Assembly: GCA_964429855.1 (NCBI GenBank)
Contig: CAYSDM010000020.1
Location: forward strand, 1 to 64,000
DNA length: 64,000 nt
Reading direction: 5' to 3'
From: CALLMM01 sp964429855
GTDB lineage: Bacteria > Armatimonadota > Chthonomonadetes > Chthonomonadales > CAJBBX01
The stretch's first letter is position 1. Each line of letters starts with the position of its first letter. Shown here piece after piece: positions 16,735 to 25,621 of the stretch. The notes beneath the pieces were generated by a model. The model was not told the DNA's origin and made no database searches. It saw nothing but the letters and a program-made list of their open reading frames with translations. Both the position numbers and the translations under genes were made by a program.

Positions 16735-17184
16735 ATGAAGACCTATTCGGCAAAACCTGAGGAGGTAAAACTCCAGCGCCGATGGCTGTTGATAGATGCG
16801 GCGGGCAAGCCGATGGGGCGTCTGGCAACCGATATTGCCAAGGTCCTGCGCGGCAAGCACCGCCCGATCTATACGCCCCATGTGGATACCGGCGAGTTTG
16901 TGATCGTGATAAACGCCGCCCAGGTCGTGCTGACCGGGCGCAAAGCCAGCGAACCGATCTACCGCCACTCCGGGTGGCCCGGCGCGCTCAAGAGCGTTAC
17001 GCGAGGCGCGGAACTGGCCCGCAAGCCGCAGGAGGCGCTGCGCCGGGTGGTGCGGGGCATGCTGCCGCACAACCGCCTGGGTGACGCCATGATAAAGAAG
17101 CTGAAAGTGTACGCCGGTCCCGATCATCCTCATGCGGCGCAGAAGCCGGAGGTCTATTCGGTGCTGGAAGGAAAAGGAGAGTAA
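16735..17184 (+). CDS. rplM: 50S ribosomal protein L13
   Basis: L13, 149 residues from the ATG at 16735, preceded by AAGGAG with good spacing. The longer frame from 16690 would overlap truA and is not needed. The start MKTYSAKPEEV and the GRLATDIAKVLRGKH and HNRLGDAMIKKLKVY motifs are conserved. It is followed after 3 nt by rpsI, the usual pair. Confidence 0.97.
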   Translation: MKTYSAKPEEVKLQRRWLLIDAAGKPMGRLATDIAKVLRGKHRPIYTPHVDTGEFVIVINAAQVVLTGRKASEPIYRHSGWPGALKSVTRGAELARKPQEALRRVVRGMLPHNRLGDAMIKKLKVYAGPDHPHAAQKPEVYSVLEGKGE

Positions 17185-17187
17185 AAC

Positions 17188-17583
17188 GTGCCGCCTGCGA
17201 TTCGCTACTATGGAACCGGCAAGCGGAAGGACGCGGTTGCCCGTGTCTGGATCGTGCCCGGCTCCGGCAACGTTACCATCAATGACCGCGCCGCCGATAA
17301 GTATCTGGGACGCCTGACGCTGGTTCGCCTGATTCAGCAGCCGTTCGACATTACGGAGACGAACGGACGCTTCGATGTGATCGCCCGATGCAAGGGCGGC
17401 GGCATCAGCGGGCAGGCGGGAGCGGTTCGGCACGGGATCAGCAAGGCGCTGGTGGAAGCCGATCCAGAACTGCGCCCGACTCTGCGTCGTCTGGGCTACC
17501 TGACCCGCGATCCGCGCGTGAAAGAGCGCAAGAAGTTCGGTCGCAAGCGCGCCCGGCGCGGATTCCAGTTCAGCAAGCGCTAA
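17188..17583 (+). CDS. rpsI: 30S ribosomal protein S9
   Basis: S9, 131 residues, GTG start with AAAGGAGAG upstream. The N-terminal YGTGKRKDAVARVW and the C-terminal basic ending RRGFQFSKR, which reaches the P-site tRNA, are diagnostic. It is the last gene of the long ribosomal block and is followed by a hairpin terminator. Confidence 0.98.
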   Translation: MPPAIRYYGTGKRKDAVARVWIVPGSGNVTINDRAADKYLGRLTLVRLIQQPFDITETNGRFDVIARCKGGGISGQAGAVRHGISKALVEADPELRPTLRRLGYLTRDPRVKERKKFGRKRARRGFQFSKR

Positions 17584-17617
17584 GCCTGTTTTTCACAATC
17601 CGGATGTCGCTCATTTC

Positions 17618-17654
17618 GGGCAGGCGCGTTCGCGCCTGCCCTCTCTGTTTTGGA
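17618..17654 (+). terminator. Rho-independent terminator after rpsI
   Basis: A 10-bp GC-rich stem (GGGCAGGCGC paired with GCGCCTGCCC, 17618-17641) with a 4-nt loop is followed by TCTCTGTTTT. It lies 34 nt after the rpsI stop and separates the ribosomal block from the aldo/keto reductase gene. Confidence 0.75.
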
Positions 17655-17670
17655 AGGGGAAGGGAACCGT

Positions 17671-18852
17671 ATGCAGTATCGCCGATTTGGACGCACAGAA
17701 CTTTCGATGCCGGTCTTCTCCTGCGGCGGGATGCGCTATCAGTATAAGTGGCAGGATGTGCCTGCACACGAGATTCCGGCGGATAATCAGGCGAATCTGG
17801 AGGCGACCATCCATCGTTCTCTGGAACTGGGAATCAACCATATCGAGACGGCGCGCGGATATGGATCGAGCGAGAGACAGCTTGGATGGGTTCTGCCGAA
17901 ACTGCCGCGCGAAACGCTGATCGTGCAGACCAAAGTCGCCCCTTTTCCCACCGCCGCGCAGTTTCTGGAGACCTTCCAGACCTCGATGGAGCGCCTGCAG
18001 TTGGAGTATGTAGACCTGCTGGCGTTTCACGGCGTGAACACCCGCGAACTGCTGGAGATGGTCCTGCGAAAAGACGGCTGCATGGAGGTCGCCCGGCAGT
18101 TGCAGCGAGAGGGGCGCGTTCGGTTTGTAGGCTTCTCCACGCATGCGCCCTGCAGGGTGATTGTGGATGCTATCGAGAGCGGCGAGTTCGACTATGTGAA
18201 TCTGCACTGGTACTTTGTCAACGGCCTGAACCGGGCGGCGGTGGAAGCCGCGCACCGGCAGGATATGGGCGTCTTCATCATCTCGCCGAGCGATAAGGGC
18301 GGCAAGCTGTACGAACCGCCCGCAAAGCTGATCGAGTTGTGCCGACCGCTCTCTCCGATGCAGTTCAACGACCTCTACTGTCTGGCGAACCCGCAGGCGC
18401 ATACGCTCAGTCTGGGAGCGGCGCGCCCGTCGGACTTTGAGGAGCATATCGGGGCGCTGGACTACTACGACCGGATCGCGGAGGTTGTGCCGCCCATCGA
18501 GGCGCGCCTGCGGGCAGAGATGGAGCGGATTTTGGGGGCGGACTGGGTAGAGAACTGGGCCGCCGGGCTGCCGGAGTATCTGGAGGTTCCGGGCGAGATC
18601 AACCTGCTAGAGATTCTGCGGCTGTGGACTTATGCCAAGTCGCTCGATCTGGTGGAGTGGGGACGGATGCGCTATAACCTGCTGGGCAAGGCCGATCACT
18701 GGTTTCCGGGACAGAATGCGGCGACGGTGGACGAGGAGATTCTCGCGCCTGCACTGGCGAACAGCCCGTTTCGGGAGCGTATTCCGTCCATTCTGCGCGA
18801 GGCGCACGCCATGCTTTTCGGGGAGGCGCAGCATCGCTTGAGCGAGAGTTAG
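17671..18852 (+). CDS. Aldo/keto reductase with C-terminal helical domain lacking the usual Fe-S cysteines
   Basis: A 393-residue NADPH-dependent oxidoreductase of the TIM-barrel AKR superfamily. The start at 17671 is used, preceded by GAAGGGAA. The catalytic tetrad region reads HIETARGYG (Glu in place of the common Asp, Tyr kept), with Lys in VQTKVAP and His in LLAFHGV. The C-terminal 110 residues (PGEINLLEILRLWTYAK and onward) resemble the ferredoxin-like tail of AKRs that carry a 4Fe-4S centre, but the Cys cluster is absent. The substrate is unknown. It follows the rpsI terminator and is convergent with the next gene. Confidence 0.85.
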   Translation: MQYRRFGRTELSMPVFSCGGMRYQYKWQDVPAHEIPADNQANLEATIHRSLELGINHIETARGYGSSERQLGWVLPKLPRETLIVQTKVAPFPTAAQFLETFQTSMERLQLEYVDLLAFHGVNTRELLEMVLRKDGCMEVARQLQREGRVRFVGFSTHAPCRVIVDAIESGEFDYVNLHWYFVNGLNRAAVEAAHRQDMGVFIISPSDKGGKLYEPPAKLIELCRPLSPMQFNDLYCLANPQAHTLSLGAARPSDFEEHIGALDYYDRIAEVVPPIEARLRAEMERILGADWVENWAAGLPEYLEVPGEINLLEILRLWTYAKSLDLVEWGRMRYNLLGKADHWFPGQNAATVDEEILAPALANSPFRERIPSILREAHAMLFGEAQHRLSES

Positions 18853-18916
18853 CGCCGGGGCAGGCATCGAGCGTCAGGATCCGGCAGACCCGATGCCCGC
18901 CGGCAGAACGCGGAAC

Positions 18917-21658
18917 CTATCGTATCTCGAGGCGCTGGATCTGGATCCGGACTCCCGGACGAGAGCAGGGATCGAACCGCAGGGAGGTTACGATGCCCCG
19001 CCAGCGCGGATTGTCGGCAAGGCGTACAGCGTAGTCGCGCCACTGTCCGTCCATGCGCACCGGAATCTTTACGCTGGCGGCTTCGCTGGTCGCCCCGCCC
19101 CGCACCGTCCAGAAAAGCTGCGCCATATCGTCGGAGCGATTGTTATCGGATGGCTGATAGCGAAGACGGATATGCAGCGTGGTGTAGCGGTGCGCGGGAA
19201 GGAAGACCTGCGGCGACGAGTAAGCCGGGTCGTCGCCGGTGGTGTCGGCGGTCAGCGCGCCGTCCTCGATCTTCGCAGGCGTCAGGTTCATCATGCTGTC
19301 CCATCCCTGCAAGCCCTCTCGGAAGCTCCATCGAGCGCGTGTGGGTGCGGGAAAGACCACCTGCGCCGCCGCGCGCCCGATGTCGGCGGGAGTGAGGTCG
19401 GTATGGGGCGTCTCAGCGTCCGTAAAGACTCGGCGGATGGCATCCAGATAACCGAACCCAAACTCGCGGTGCGGTTCGATGTAGGAGCCCTCCCCCCATT
19501 CGTTCCACGCCTCGACCAGTAGCATCGGCAGGGTCTGCTGCGGATTGGCGTCGAGAAACTGCTCTGCGTCTTGAAGATGTCGTTGAAACTTTTCCGGCGC
19601 GCGTCCAAAACGCACCAGCGCGGTGTTGCCGTGCCAGGGACGCGAGTCCCATCCGCCGCTGAGGGGCGGCATCAGGGGCAGCAGCCTCCGGTCCACGATC
19701 TGCTGCCATTCCCGGCGGTATCCTTCGATGAGCGTATCGTAGGGAGCGCGCCGCTCCCCTCCCTGAACGCCCAACCCCGCCCAGTTGTAACAGGTCACGG
19801 CGTCGTATCCCTCGTCGTAAGCCAGCTTGACGCCGCTCGCTCCCGGCACGCAGGCGATCAGGTAGAGGCCCCCCAGCCCCTGTGCGCGGCACATCTCGCG
19901 CATCTCCTCGAACGACTCGCGCACCGCAACGCTGCCCATGTCCTCCCGCAGCCGTTCCGGAGTGAAGATGATCATGACCGGCTTGCCGTCTATCTGCAGG
20001 TGTTCCGGTTGACGGAAGTAGTTTTCGATCCAGTGCTGCGTGACGTTGCGCAGGTCTTCGCGGGAGGAGGTCTTCGGCGCGTTGTGATTTGCCCAGAGAA
20101 GGCAGAACTGGAGATATCTACGGTAGCGGCTGCGAAGATAGGCTTGCAGGCCATGCTCCAGTTGTCGCGCCCCCTGAGACCAGTACCAGTCGTAGACGAA
20201 GAAGCTGATGCCGTGCTCCACTGCCCACTTGATCTGCCAGTCAATAATCTCCGTATCGCCTTCCTGATACCATCCCAGCACAGGGCGGCGCTCCGGGTAG
20301 TAGGTGATCGGAGTCCACTGTCCCGGGCTGCGCCATCCGGGGAAGTAGTAGACTCCGACCGGATAGCGTCCCCTCACCGGTTTCGGCTCCGGCACATAGG
20401 ACGCTGTCTCGCGGGACGCTCTGGGGGTGATTCGTTCTATGCAGGTCAGCGTTTGCGGGGGGATGTTGGAACCGGCGATGCGGAGCGACAGGCGGGCGGC
20501 AGTCGGTCGGGAGAAGACCACGCGCCATACCAGATCGGTCTCCTGCCCCAACTCCAGCGTCGGTTGCGCCGTCCGTTCCGTTTTGATCAGCCGCGCCCCG
20601 GCAGGAAGGCGCAGAGTCGCCCGCAGTCCGCGAATCGGCTCCCCGCCTGCGTTGGTCAGACGGGCGCGCACACTCACCGGAACGCCTGCGCGCGGGAGCG
20701 CCTCCTCCACGCTGAACCAGAGCGGTCTTAACTCCGCCGCGCCCTGGGGGCTGTCTGACAGACGCAGCCACTCCAGACGCAGGGTATCGCCGACCGATTC
20801 GCCGGGGCGCAGACCGATGGCGACGATATTTCCCTGCCAGTCAGGCGCGTTGAGCATATCCAGATTATAGGTGTGCGGGTTGCCGTCGGGAACCAGCGGG
20901 AAGGAGAGGGTATGCAGTCCGGGCGTTCCGTCGGTCGCAAAGAGGATCGCCGCGTTTTTCGCGGTTGAGGCGAGACGCAGGGAGACAAGGGAGGAGCGAA
21001 GGGCGTCCGCCTGAATCGGAGGACTGAGCGCAAAGCCATCCCCCGACTTCAGCGTCATTCGCATCGCTCCGGCTTCCGGGTGAAGCGCGACGTTGTGCAT
21101 CCCTGCCCAGCCGTCCAGTTGACGGCGAAAGGTGAAGGAGGGCGTGTGCAGCCGGTCGCCGGTCGCCGTATCCACAATTCGAACGGAGGCGATCCGAAAC
21201 GAGGCTCCGTCGTAGGGATCGAGCCGCATCCGCACGATTTTGCCCTCTTTCTGCCAGAATGGAAAGAGGCGGTAGGTGCGAACCTGCCCGTCTCCGCGCA
21301 CGGTGAAAGGCGTTCGCTTCTCTCCTGAGAATCCGCCATACTTCCCTTCGGTGGTACCACTCCAGAAGACCTCAAACGGACCATCGCGATCCGCCTGCAT
21401 CCGAATCTCAAGAACCTGCCTCGCGCCTGCCGGGACGTTCAGGGGCAGAGCAAAGACCAGAATAGGATCGGGACCCCGGCAGCTGAAAGCCAGCGCGCCG
21501 TTCTCGATTCGACGCTCGGTGACATCCTGATTGACCTGCCAGTCCTGCAGCGCCCGCTCGCTGTCGAAGCGATACTCAAATCGCGTATTCTGAGCGCGAA
21601 CCGGCGCGGCTGTCAGCAGTATCAGCGCACAGACAATCAGACAGCCTCTTCGCATCAC
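18917..21658 (-). CDS. Exported GH99-like (WbsX-type) glycoside hydrolase domain protein
   Basis: A 913-residue protein with a signal peptide (residues 1-22, ending PVRAQ). Two beta-sandwich segments follow to about residue 320, then a CARDB-like Ig segment, then a catalytic TIM barrel from about residue 428 that starts VGVYYFPGW. The barrel contains WAVEHGISFFVYDWYW and ends with VEAWNEWGEGSYIEP, the hallmark of the GH99-like/WbsX family, in which endo-alpha-mannosidases are known. The C-terminal 120 residues form another carbohydrate-binding-like sandwich. It is probably secreted or periplasmic and acts on polysaccharide, but the substrate is not inferable. It is the third gene after ispA and an AKR on the minus strand (12 nt gap). 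Confidence 0.8.
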   Translation of the reverse strand: MMRRGCLIVCALILLTAAPVRAQNTRFEYRFDSERALQDWQVNQDVTERRIENGALAFSCRGPDPILVFALPLNVPAGARQVLEIRMQADRDGPFEVFWSGTTEGKYGGFSGEKRTPFTVRGDGQVRTYRLFPFWQKEGKIVRMRLDPYDGASFRIASVRIVDTATGDRLHTPSFTFRRQLDGWAGMHNVALHPEAGAMRMTLKSGDGFALSPPIQADALRSSLVSLRLASTAKNAAILFATDGTPGLHTLSFPLVPDGNPHTYNLDMLNAPDWQGNIVAIGLRPGESVGDTLRLEWLRLSDSPQGAAELRPLWFSVEEALPRAGVPVSVRARLTNAGGEPIRGLRATLRLPAGARLIKTERTAQPTLELGQETDLVWRVVFSRPTAARLSLRIAGSNIPPQTLTCIERITPRASRETASYVPEPKPVRGRYPVGVYYFPGWRSPGQWTPITYYPERRPVLGWYQEGDTEIIDWQIKWAVEHGISFFVYDWYWSQGARQLEHGLQAYLRSRYRRYLQFCLLWANHNAPKTSSREDLRNVTQHWIENYFRQPEHLQIDGKPVMIIFTPERLREDMGSVAVRESFEEMREMCRAQGLGGLYLIACVPGASGVKLAYDEGYDAVTCYNWAGLGVQGGERRAPYDTLIEGYRREWQQIVDRRLLPLMPPLSGGWDSRPWHGNTALVRFGRAPEKFQRHLQDAEQFLDANPQQTLPMLLVEAWNEWGEGSYIEPHREFGFGYLDAIRRVFTDAETPHTDLTPADIGRAAAQVVFPAPTRARWSFREGLQGWDSMMNLTPAKIEDGALTADTTGDDPAYSSPQVFLPAHRYTTLHIRLRYQPSDNNRSDDMAQLFWTVRGGATSEAASVKIPVRMDGQWRDYAVRLADNPRWRGIVTSLRFDPCSRPGVRIQIQRLEIR

Positions 21659-21670
21659 ACATCTCCCTCT

Positions 21671-22588
21671 CTACACGGCGCGCGGCACCTCTCCGGCGGC
21701 ATCCAGACGCCGCTTTGCCTCCGCATAGACCTCTGGAGCCAGCGGACCGCGCTCCGCGATGGCGATGTTTTCCTTCAGATGCTCCGGGTTGAGCGTGCCG
21801 ACGATGGTGGTGCTGATATGGGGATGGGAGAGCAGGAAGCGCAGCAGGAAGGCGGTTCGCGATTCGTGCTGGTCGCGCAGATCGTCCAGATTCGCCGCCT
21901 CGAAGGTCTTCCAGCGATCCGTATTTCCCATTCCCGCGCCCGGTTCGCCGCGCGCGACGCCGCCCCGGTCAATCACGCCTGCGCCGGACTGCGCCGCCTT
22001 CGTGATCACCTCCTCATGGACTCGCTCCAGCGCGGAGTAGGGAACCTGGTACACGTCGAACAGCCCCCGTTCGATGAAAGTGACGATATGGGGCAGCGTG
22101 GAGGAGCAGCCGATCCAGCGCACTTTGCCCTGCTGCTTCATCTCCTGCAGCACGGCGACCAGATCGCCACGATCACACTGCTCTACCGTCGGATTATGCA
22201 GCTGCATCAGGTCCACGTAGTCGGTCTTCATCCGCTCCAGGCTCTCATGCAATCCCCGGAACAGATTCTCGCGTGTCCATTCGTGGGGCGTGTCATCCGT
22301 GTGCTCATCGCGATAGGTCACCTTGCAGCCGCACTTGGTCGCCAGATAGAACTCCGATCGCCGATGCGAGAGAAAGCGTCCGATGAACTCTTCGCTGCGC
22401 CCGTAGTCGTTGGCGGTATCTATGAAGTTGATACCGGAGTCCAGAACGGCATTGAGAATGGTCTCCGCCTGCGCCTCCGTGACCGGGCGTCCCCCCCAGA
22501 TTCGCGAGCCGCGCACCTCCATCGCGCCATATCCGAGCGCGGTAACCGACAGCCCGGTGCGTCCCAAGGTACGTCTTTCCAGTGTCAT
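21671..22588 (-). CDS. Aldo/keto reductase
   Basis: A 305-residue AKR. The start MTLERRTLGRTGLSVTALGYGAMEVRG is typical. The tetrad is intact: Asp and Tyr in FIDTANDYGRSEEFIG, Lys in LATKCGC, His in LMQLHNP. A C-terminal TIVGTLNPEHLKENI segment matches the cofactor-binding end of the family. Substrate unknown. GGGAGAAGCAAC precedes the start. It lies 32 nt after ispA and 12 nt before the GH99-like gene, so the three probably form one transcript. Confidence 0.9.
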   Translation of the reverse strand: MTLERRTLGRTGLSVTALGYGAMEVRGSRIWGGRPVTEAQAETILNAVLDSGINFIDTANDYGRSEEFIGRFLSHRRSEFYLATKCGCKVTYRDEHTDDTPHEWTRENLFRGLHESLERMKTDYVDLMQLHNPTVEQCDRGDLVAVLQEMKQQGKVRWIGCSSTLPHIVTFIERGLFDVYQVPYSALERVHEEVITKAAQSGAGVIDRGGVARGEPGAGMGNTDRWKTFEAANLDDLRDQHESRTAFLLRFLLSHPHISTTIVGTLNPEHLKENIAIAERGPLAPEVYAEAKRRLDAAGEVPRAV

Positions 22589-22620
22589 GTTGCTTCTCCC
22601 GGTGATATGATGGTGATGAT

Positions 22621-23505
22621 TTAGAATTCTCTTTCGACGATATAACGCGCAATGGCGCGCAGAGGCTCCGCCGATTCCCCGAAACCCTCCAGACTGGCGA
22701 CCGCATTGGCGACTTCGGCATGGGCGCGGCAGCGCGATTCCTCCAGACCGTAGAGCTTGGGATAGGTCGCCTTATCTTTGCCCTCGTCGCTGCCGACCGG
22801 CTTACCGATCTTCTCCTGATCTCCCACGATATCGAGGATGTCGTCTGCGATCTGGAACGCCAGCCCGATGCTCTTGCCGTAGCGTTCCAGCGCCTCCTGC
22901 TGCCCGGCATTGGCTCCGCAGAGAACCGCGCCGACCAGCACCGAGGCGGTCAGCAGCGCGCCGGTCTTATGCGCGTGAATATACTCCAGCGTTTCCGCGG
23001 GGATGTCTTTGCCTTCCGATTCGATGTCCACCACCTGCCCGCCCACCATTCCCCAGGTGCCGGAGGCATTGGCGATTCGCTTGATGACAGCAACCACCCG
23101 ATCCGGGGCGACGGCGGCGGCGTTATCGGCGATCAACTCAAAAGCGAGCGCCTGCAGCGCGTCCCCGGCGAGCATTGCCATCGCCTCGCCAAACACCTTA
23201 TGGTTAGTCAGGCGTCCCCGGCGATAGTCATCGTCATCCATGCAGGGCAGGTCGTCGTGGATCAGAGAGAAGACATGAATGCACTCCAGGGCGCAGGCGG
23301 TCGGCATCACCGTCTCCGGCTTACCGCCCACCGCCTCCGCCGACGCCAGCACGAGAATCGGGCGCAGGCGTTTGCCGGGAGCCAGGACGCTGTAGCGAAT
23401 GGCTTCATGCAGCCGTTGCGGCACGGCGTCGAGCGGAGGCAGAAAGCGGTCGAGCGCTAAGTCCACCTGTTCGCTTCGTTCTTTTAAATATTTATGCAGG
23501 TTCAT
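22621..23505 (-). CDS. ispA: Farnesyl diphosphate synthase (short-chain polyprenyl synthase)
   Basis: A 294-residue trans-prenyltransferase. It condenses IPP with DMAPP and GPP to farnesyl diphosphate for quinone, undecaprenyl and other isoprenoid synthesis. The first Asp-rich motif is SLIHDDLPCMDDDD, the bacterial FPPS form with a two-residue insertion, and the second is ADDILD. The start at 23505 has GGAG upstream; the longer frame to 23763 adds non-family sequence. A geranylgeranyl product cannot be excluded. The dxr gene of the same pathway lies further along at 56467. Confidence 0.93.
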   Translation of the reverse strand: MNLHKYLKERSEQVDLALDRFLPPLDAVPQRLHEAIRYSVLAPGKRLRPILVLASAEAVGGKPETVMPTACALECIHVFSLIHDDLPCMDDDDYRRGRLTNHKVFGEAMAMLAGDALQALAFELIADNAAAVAPDRVVAVIKRIANASGTWGMVGGQVVDIESEGKDIPAETLEYIHAHKTGALLTASVLVGAVLCGANAGQQEALERYGKSIGLAFQIADDILDIVGDQEKIGKPVGSDEGKDKATYPKLYGLEESRCRAHAEVANAVASLEGFGESAEPLRAIARYIVEREF

Positions 23506-23525
23506 AGCAACTCCAGACAGAACAG

Positions 23526-23531
23526 AGTATA
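23526..23531 (-). promoter_or_regulatory. Possible -10 box for ispA
   Basis: On the minus strand TATACT lies 21 nt upstream of the ispA start. A good -35 element is not obvious at 16-18 bp (TGAACC is the nearest), so this is tentative. Confidence 0.3.
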
Positions 23532-23753
23532 CAAACCGCTTGAGTGGTCGGTTCAGGAGGCAGGACGCTGCATACCTGCCCGAATGCAGAGTTCGACGCC
23601 GCCATGACGGGAACCTGCGTAGGATGGAGAGGTGATTTATCGTATTCCTGGAGAATATCTGCCGGATGGAGCGCGGCGCAATGTCTCTGTTCTGTCGGCG
23701 GAAAATCCGGTATAGTATGGTATCAGGCTTCGCGAAAGCAAAGGGGTTCCATC

Positions 23754-25037
23754 GTGACACCATCCGCAGGGAGAGAAGGCGAGGAGGCGGAAGGGATCGG
23801 GAATACGCAGACGGAGCGGTATTTTCAGGCGATTCTCGACACGCTTCCGCAACATATCGCGATTCTGGATGAGACCGGAGCGATCCTTACGATCAACCGC
23901 GCCTGGCGTCTGTTCGCACAGGAGAACGGCTGCGCGACGGGAAACTACGCGCTTGGAACTAACTATCTGGAGACCTGCGACCGCGCCCATGGAGACTGTT
24001 CGGAAGAGGCGCGAATCGTCGCCGACGGGATTCGCGCGGTGATTGGAGGAGAGCGGGAGGCGTTTTCGATAGACTATCCCTGCCATAGCCCGCAGCAGCA
24101 TCGCTGGTTTCGAGTCTATGTATCCCGGATCGAGGAGGGGCAGCCGACTCGCGTGGTGGTGTCGCACCATAACATCACGCGCGAGAAGCAGGACGCCGAG
24201 GCGCTGCGGGAAGCCCGGGCGGAACTGGAACAGCGGGTGAGAGAGCGGACGGCAGAACTGGAAGCCCTGAATCAGACGCTGCAGACGGAGAGCGAGGGAC
24301 ACCGGCGCGCCAGAGAAACGCTGGTGCGGCAGGCGCAGGAACTGGTGCGCTCCAACCGGGAACTGGAGCAGTTTGCCTATGTCGCCTCGCACGATCTGCA
24401 GGAGCCGCTGCGCATGATTACCAGTTATCTGCAGTTGATCGAACGGCGGTACAGCGACCATCTGGACACGGACGGGCGGGAGTTCATCGGGTATGCGGTA
24501 GACGGGGCGTCGCGCATGAAGCTGCTGATCGAAGACCTGCTTGCCTACTCGCGGGTCGGGACGCGCAATAGCCCCTTTGCGCCGGTAGAGTGTGAGGCGA
24601 TATTGAAAACGGCGCTATCCGACCTGATGTTTTCCGTCTCGGAGGAGCAGGTTCTTCTGACGCACGACCCTCTCCCGGTGGTTCACGGAGATGAGAGACA
24701 GCTTATCACCCTGTTTTCCAATCTGATTGGCAACGCGATGAAGTTTCGGCGAGAGCTTCCCTGCCGGATACATGTCTCGGCGCGACCGGAGCGAGAGGAG
24801 TGGGTCTTCACGGTGGAAGACAACGGAATAGGGATCGCGGCGGAGTATTTTGATCGTATATTTATCATCTTTCAGCGTCTGCATCACCGCGAAGAGTATG
24901 CGGGGACGGGCATCGGGCTTGCAATCTGCAAGAAGATCGTGGAGCGGCACGGCGGTCATATCTGGGTGGAATCGAAGCCGGGGATCGGCTCCCGCTTCTC
25001 TTTTACCCTTCCGATTCGCGCCGGTTCAGACCGGTAA
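23754..25037 (+). CDS. PAS-domain sensor histidine kinase
   Basis: A 427-residue soluble histidine kinase from the GTG at 23754 (AAAGGGG upstream). A PAS domain spans about residues 22-142. A long coiled coil follows (about 145-205). The HisKA box has the phospho-acceptor His213 in ASHDLQEPLR, a form common in phytochrome-type kinases. The ATPase domain has FSNLIGNAMKFR (N box), VEDNGIGIA (G1) and GTGIGLAICKKIVERHGG (G2). There is no transmembrane segment, so the signal is probably cytoplasmic. It is followed by two response-regulator genes, its likely partners. A TATAGT at 23711-23716 could be its -10 box. Confidence 0.93.
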   Translation: MTPSAGREGEEAEGIGNTQTERYFQAILDTLPQHIAILDETGAILTINRAWRLFAQENGCATGNYALGTNYLETCDRAHGDCSEEARIVADGIRAVIGGEREAFSIDYPCHSPQQHRWFRVYVSRIEEGQPTRVVVSHHNITREKQDAEALREARAELEQRVRERTAELEALNQTLQTESEGHRRARETLVRQAQELVRSNRELEQFAYVASHDLQEPLRMITSYLQLIERRYSDHLDTDGREFIGYAVDGASRMKLLIEDLLAYSRVGTRNSPFAPVECEAILKTALSDLMFSVSEEQVLLTHDPLPVVHGDERQLITLFSNLIGNAMKFRRELPCRIHVSARPEREEWVFTVEDNGIGIAAEYFDRIFIIFQRLHHREEYAGTGIGLAICKKIVERHGGHIWVESKPGIGSRFSFTLPIRAGSDR

Positions 25038-25103
25038 GGAAGCCGCAGACGGCTTTTCGGCGCCTGCCCCCGGCCTGCGCTGACAGAAGAGAGGAGCGCG
25101 AGG

Positions 25104-25553
25104 ATGGGATGGCGAAGATCGCCGGGCAGACCCATAGATATTCTTCTGATCGAAGACAGTCCGGGAGATGTGCGGCTGACGCAGGAGATTCTGGCGGAAG
25201 GCAAAGTGGAAAACAACCTGCATGTTGTGAGCGATGGCGTGGAAGCGCTGATGTTTCTACGACGGCAGGGTGCATTCGAGCAGGCGGTTCGCCCGGACAT
25301 CATCCTGTTGGACCTCAACCTGCCCCGGAAAGATGGCCGGGAAGTCCTGGCGGAGATCAAGACGGATGAGGATTTGAAACGGATACCGGTGGTGGTGCTG
25401 ACCACTTCGGAGACCGAGCAGGACATCCTGCGAAGTTACGATCTGCACGCTAACTGCTATATCACCAAGCCCGTAGAACTGGATCAGTTTATTCGTGTGG
25501 TGCAGACCATCGAAAGTTTCTGGCTGACCACCGTTAAGCTGCCTTCTGCTTGA
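25104..25553 (+). CDS. Rcp1-type single-domain response regulator
   Basis: A 149-residue CheY-like receiver. IEDSPGDVRLTQEIL gives the acidic pair, Asp70 in LLDLNLPRKDG is the phospho-acceptor, and Lys in ITKPVELDQF is the conserved switch residue. The spacing and the final helix FIRVVQTIESFW match the Rcp1 family, partners of phytochrome-like kinases. There is no output domain, so it probably relays phosphate or acts by protein contact. It lies 66 nt after the kinase and 68 nt before the second regulator. Confidence 0.93.
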   Translation: MGWRRSPGRPIDILLIEDSPGDVRLTQEILAEGKVENNLHVVSDGVEALMFLRRQGAFEQAVRPDIILLDLNLPRKDGREVLAEIKTDEDLKRIPVVVLTTSETEQDILRSYDLHANCYITKPVELDQFIRVVQTIESFWLTTVKLPSA

Positions 25554-25621
25554 TCGAGAGGCAGGCGTTCCGAAGGAGGCAAACGGCTTTCGGAGGGAGT
25601 CCTTCTGTTGGGAGTTCTGGA

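Noticed and set aside
18853..18916. GGCATCG/CGATGCC inverted repeat between the convergent AKR and GH99-like genes
   Set aside because: Only 7 bp with a loop of more than 20 nt and no T run, so a terminator call is not justified.
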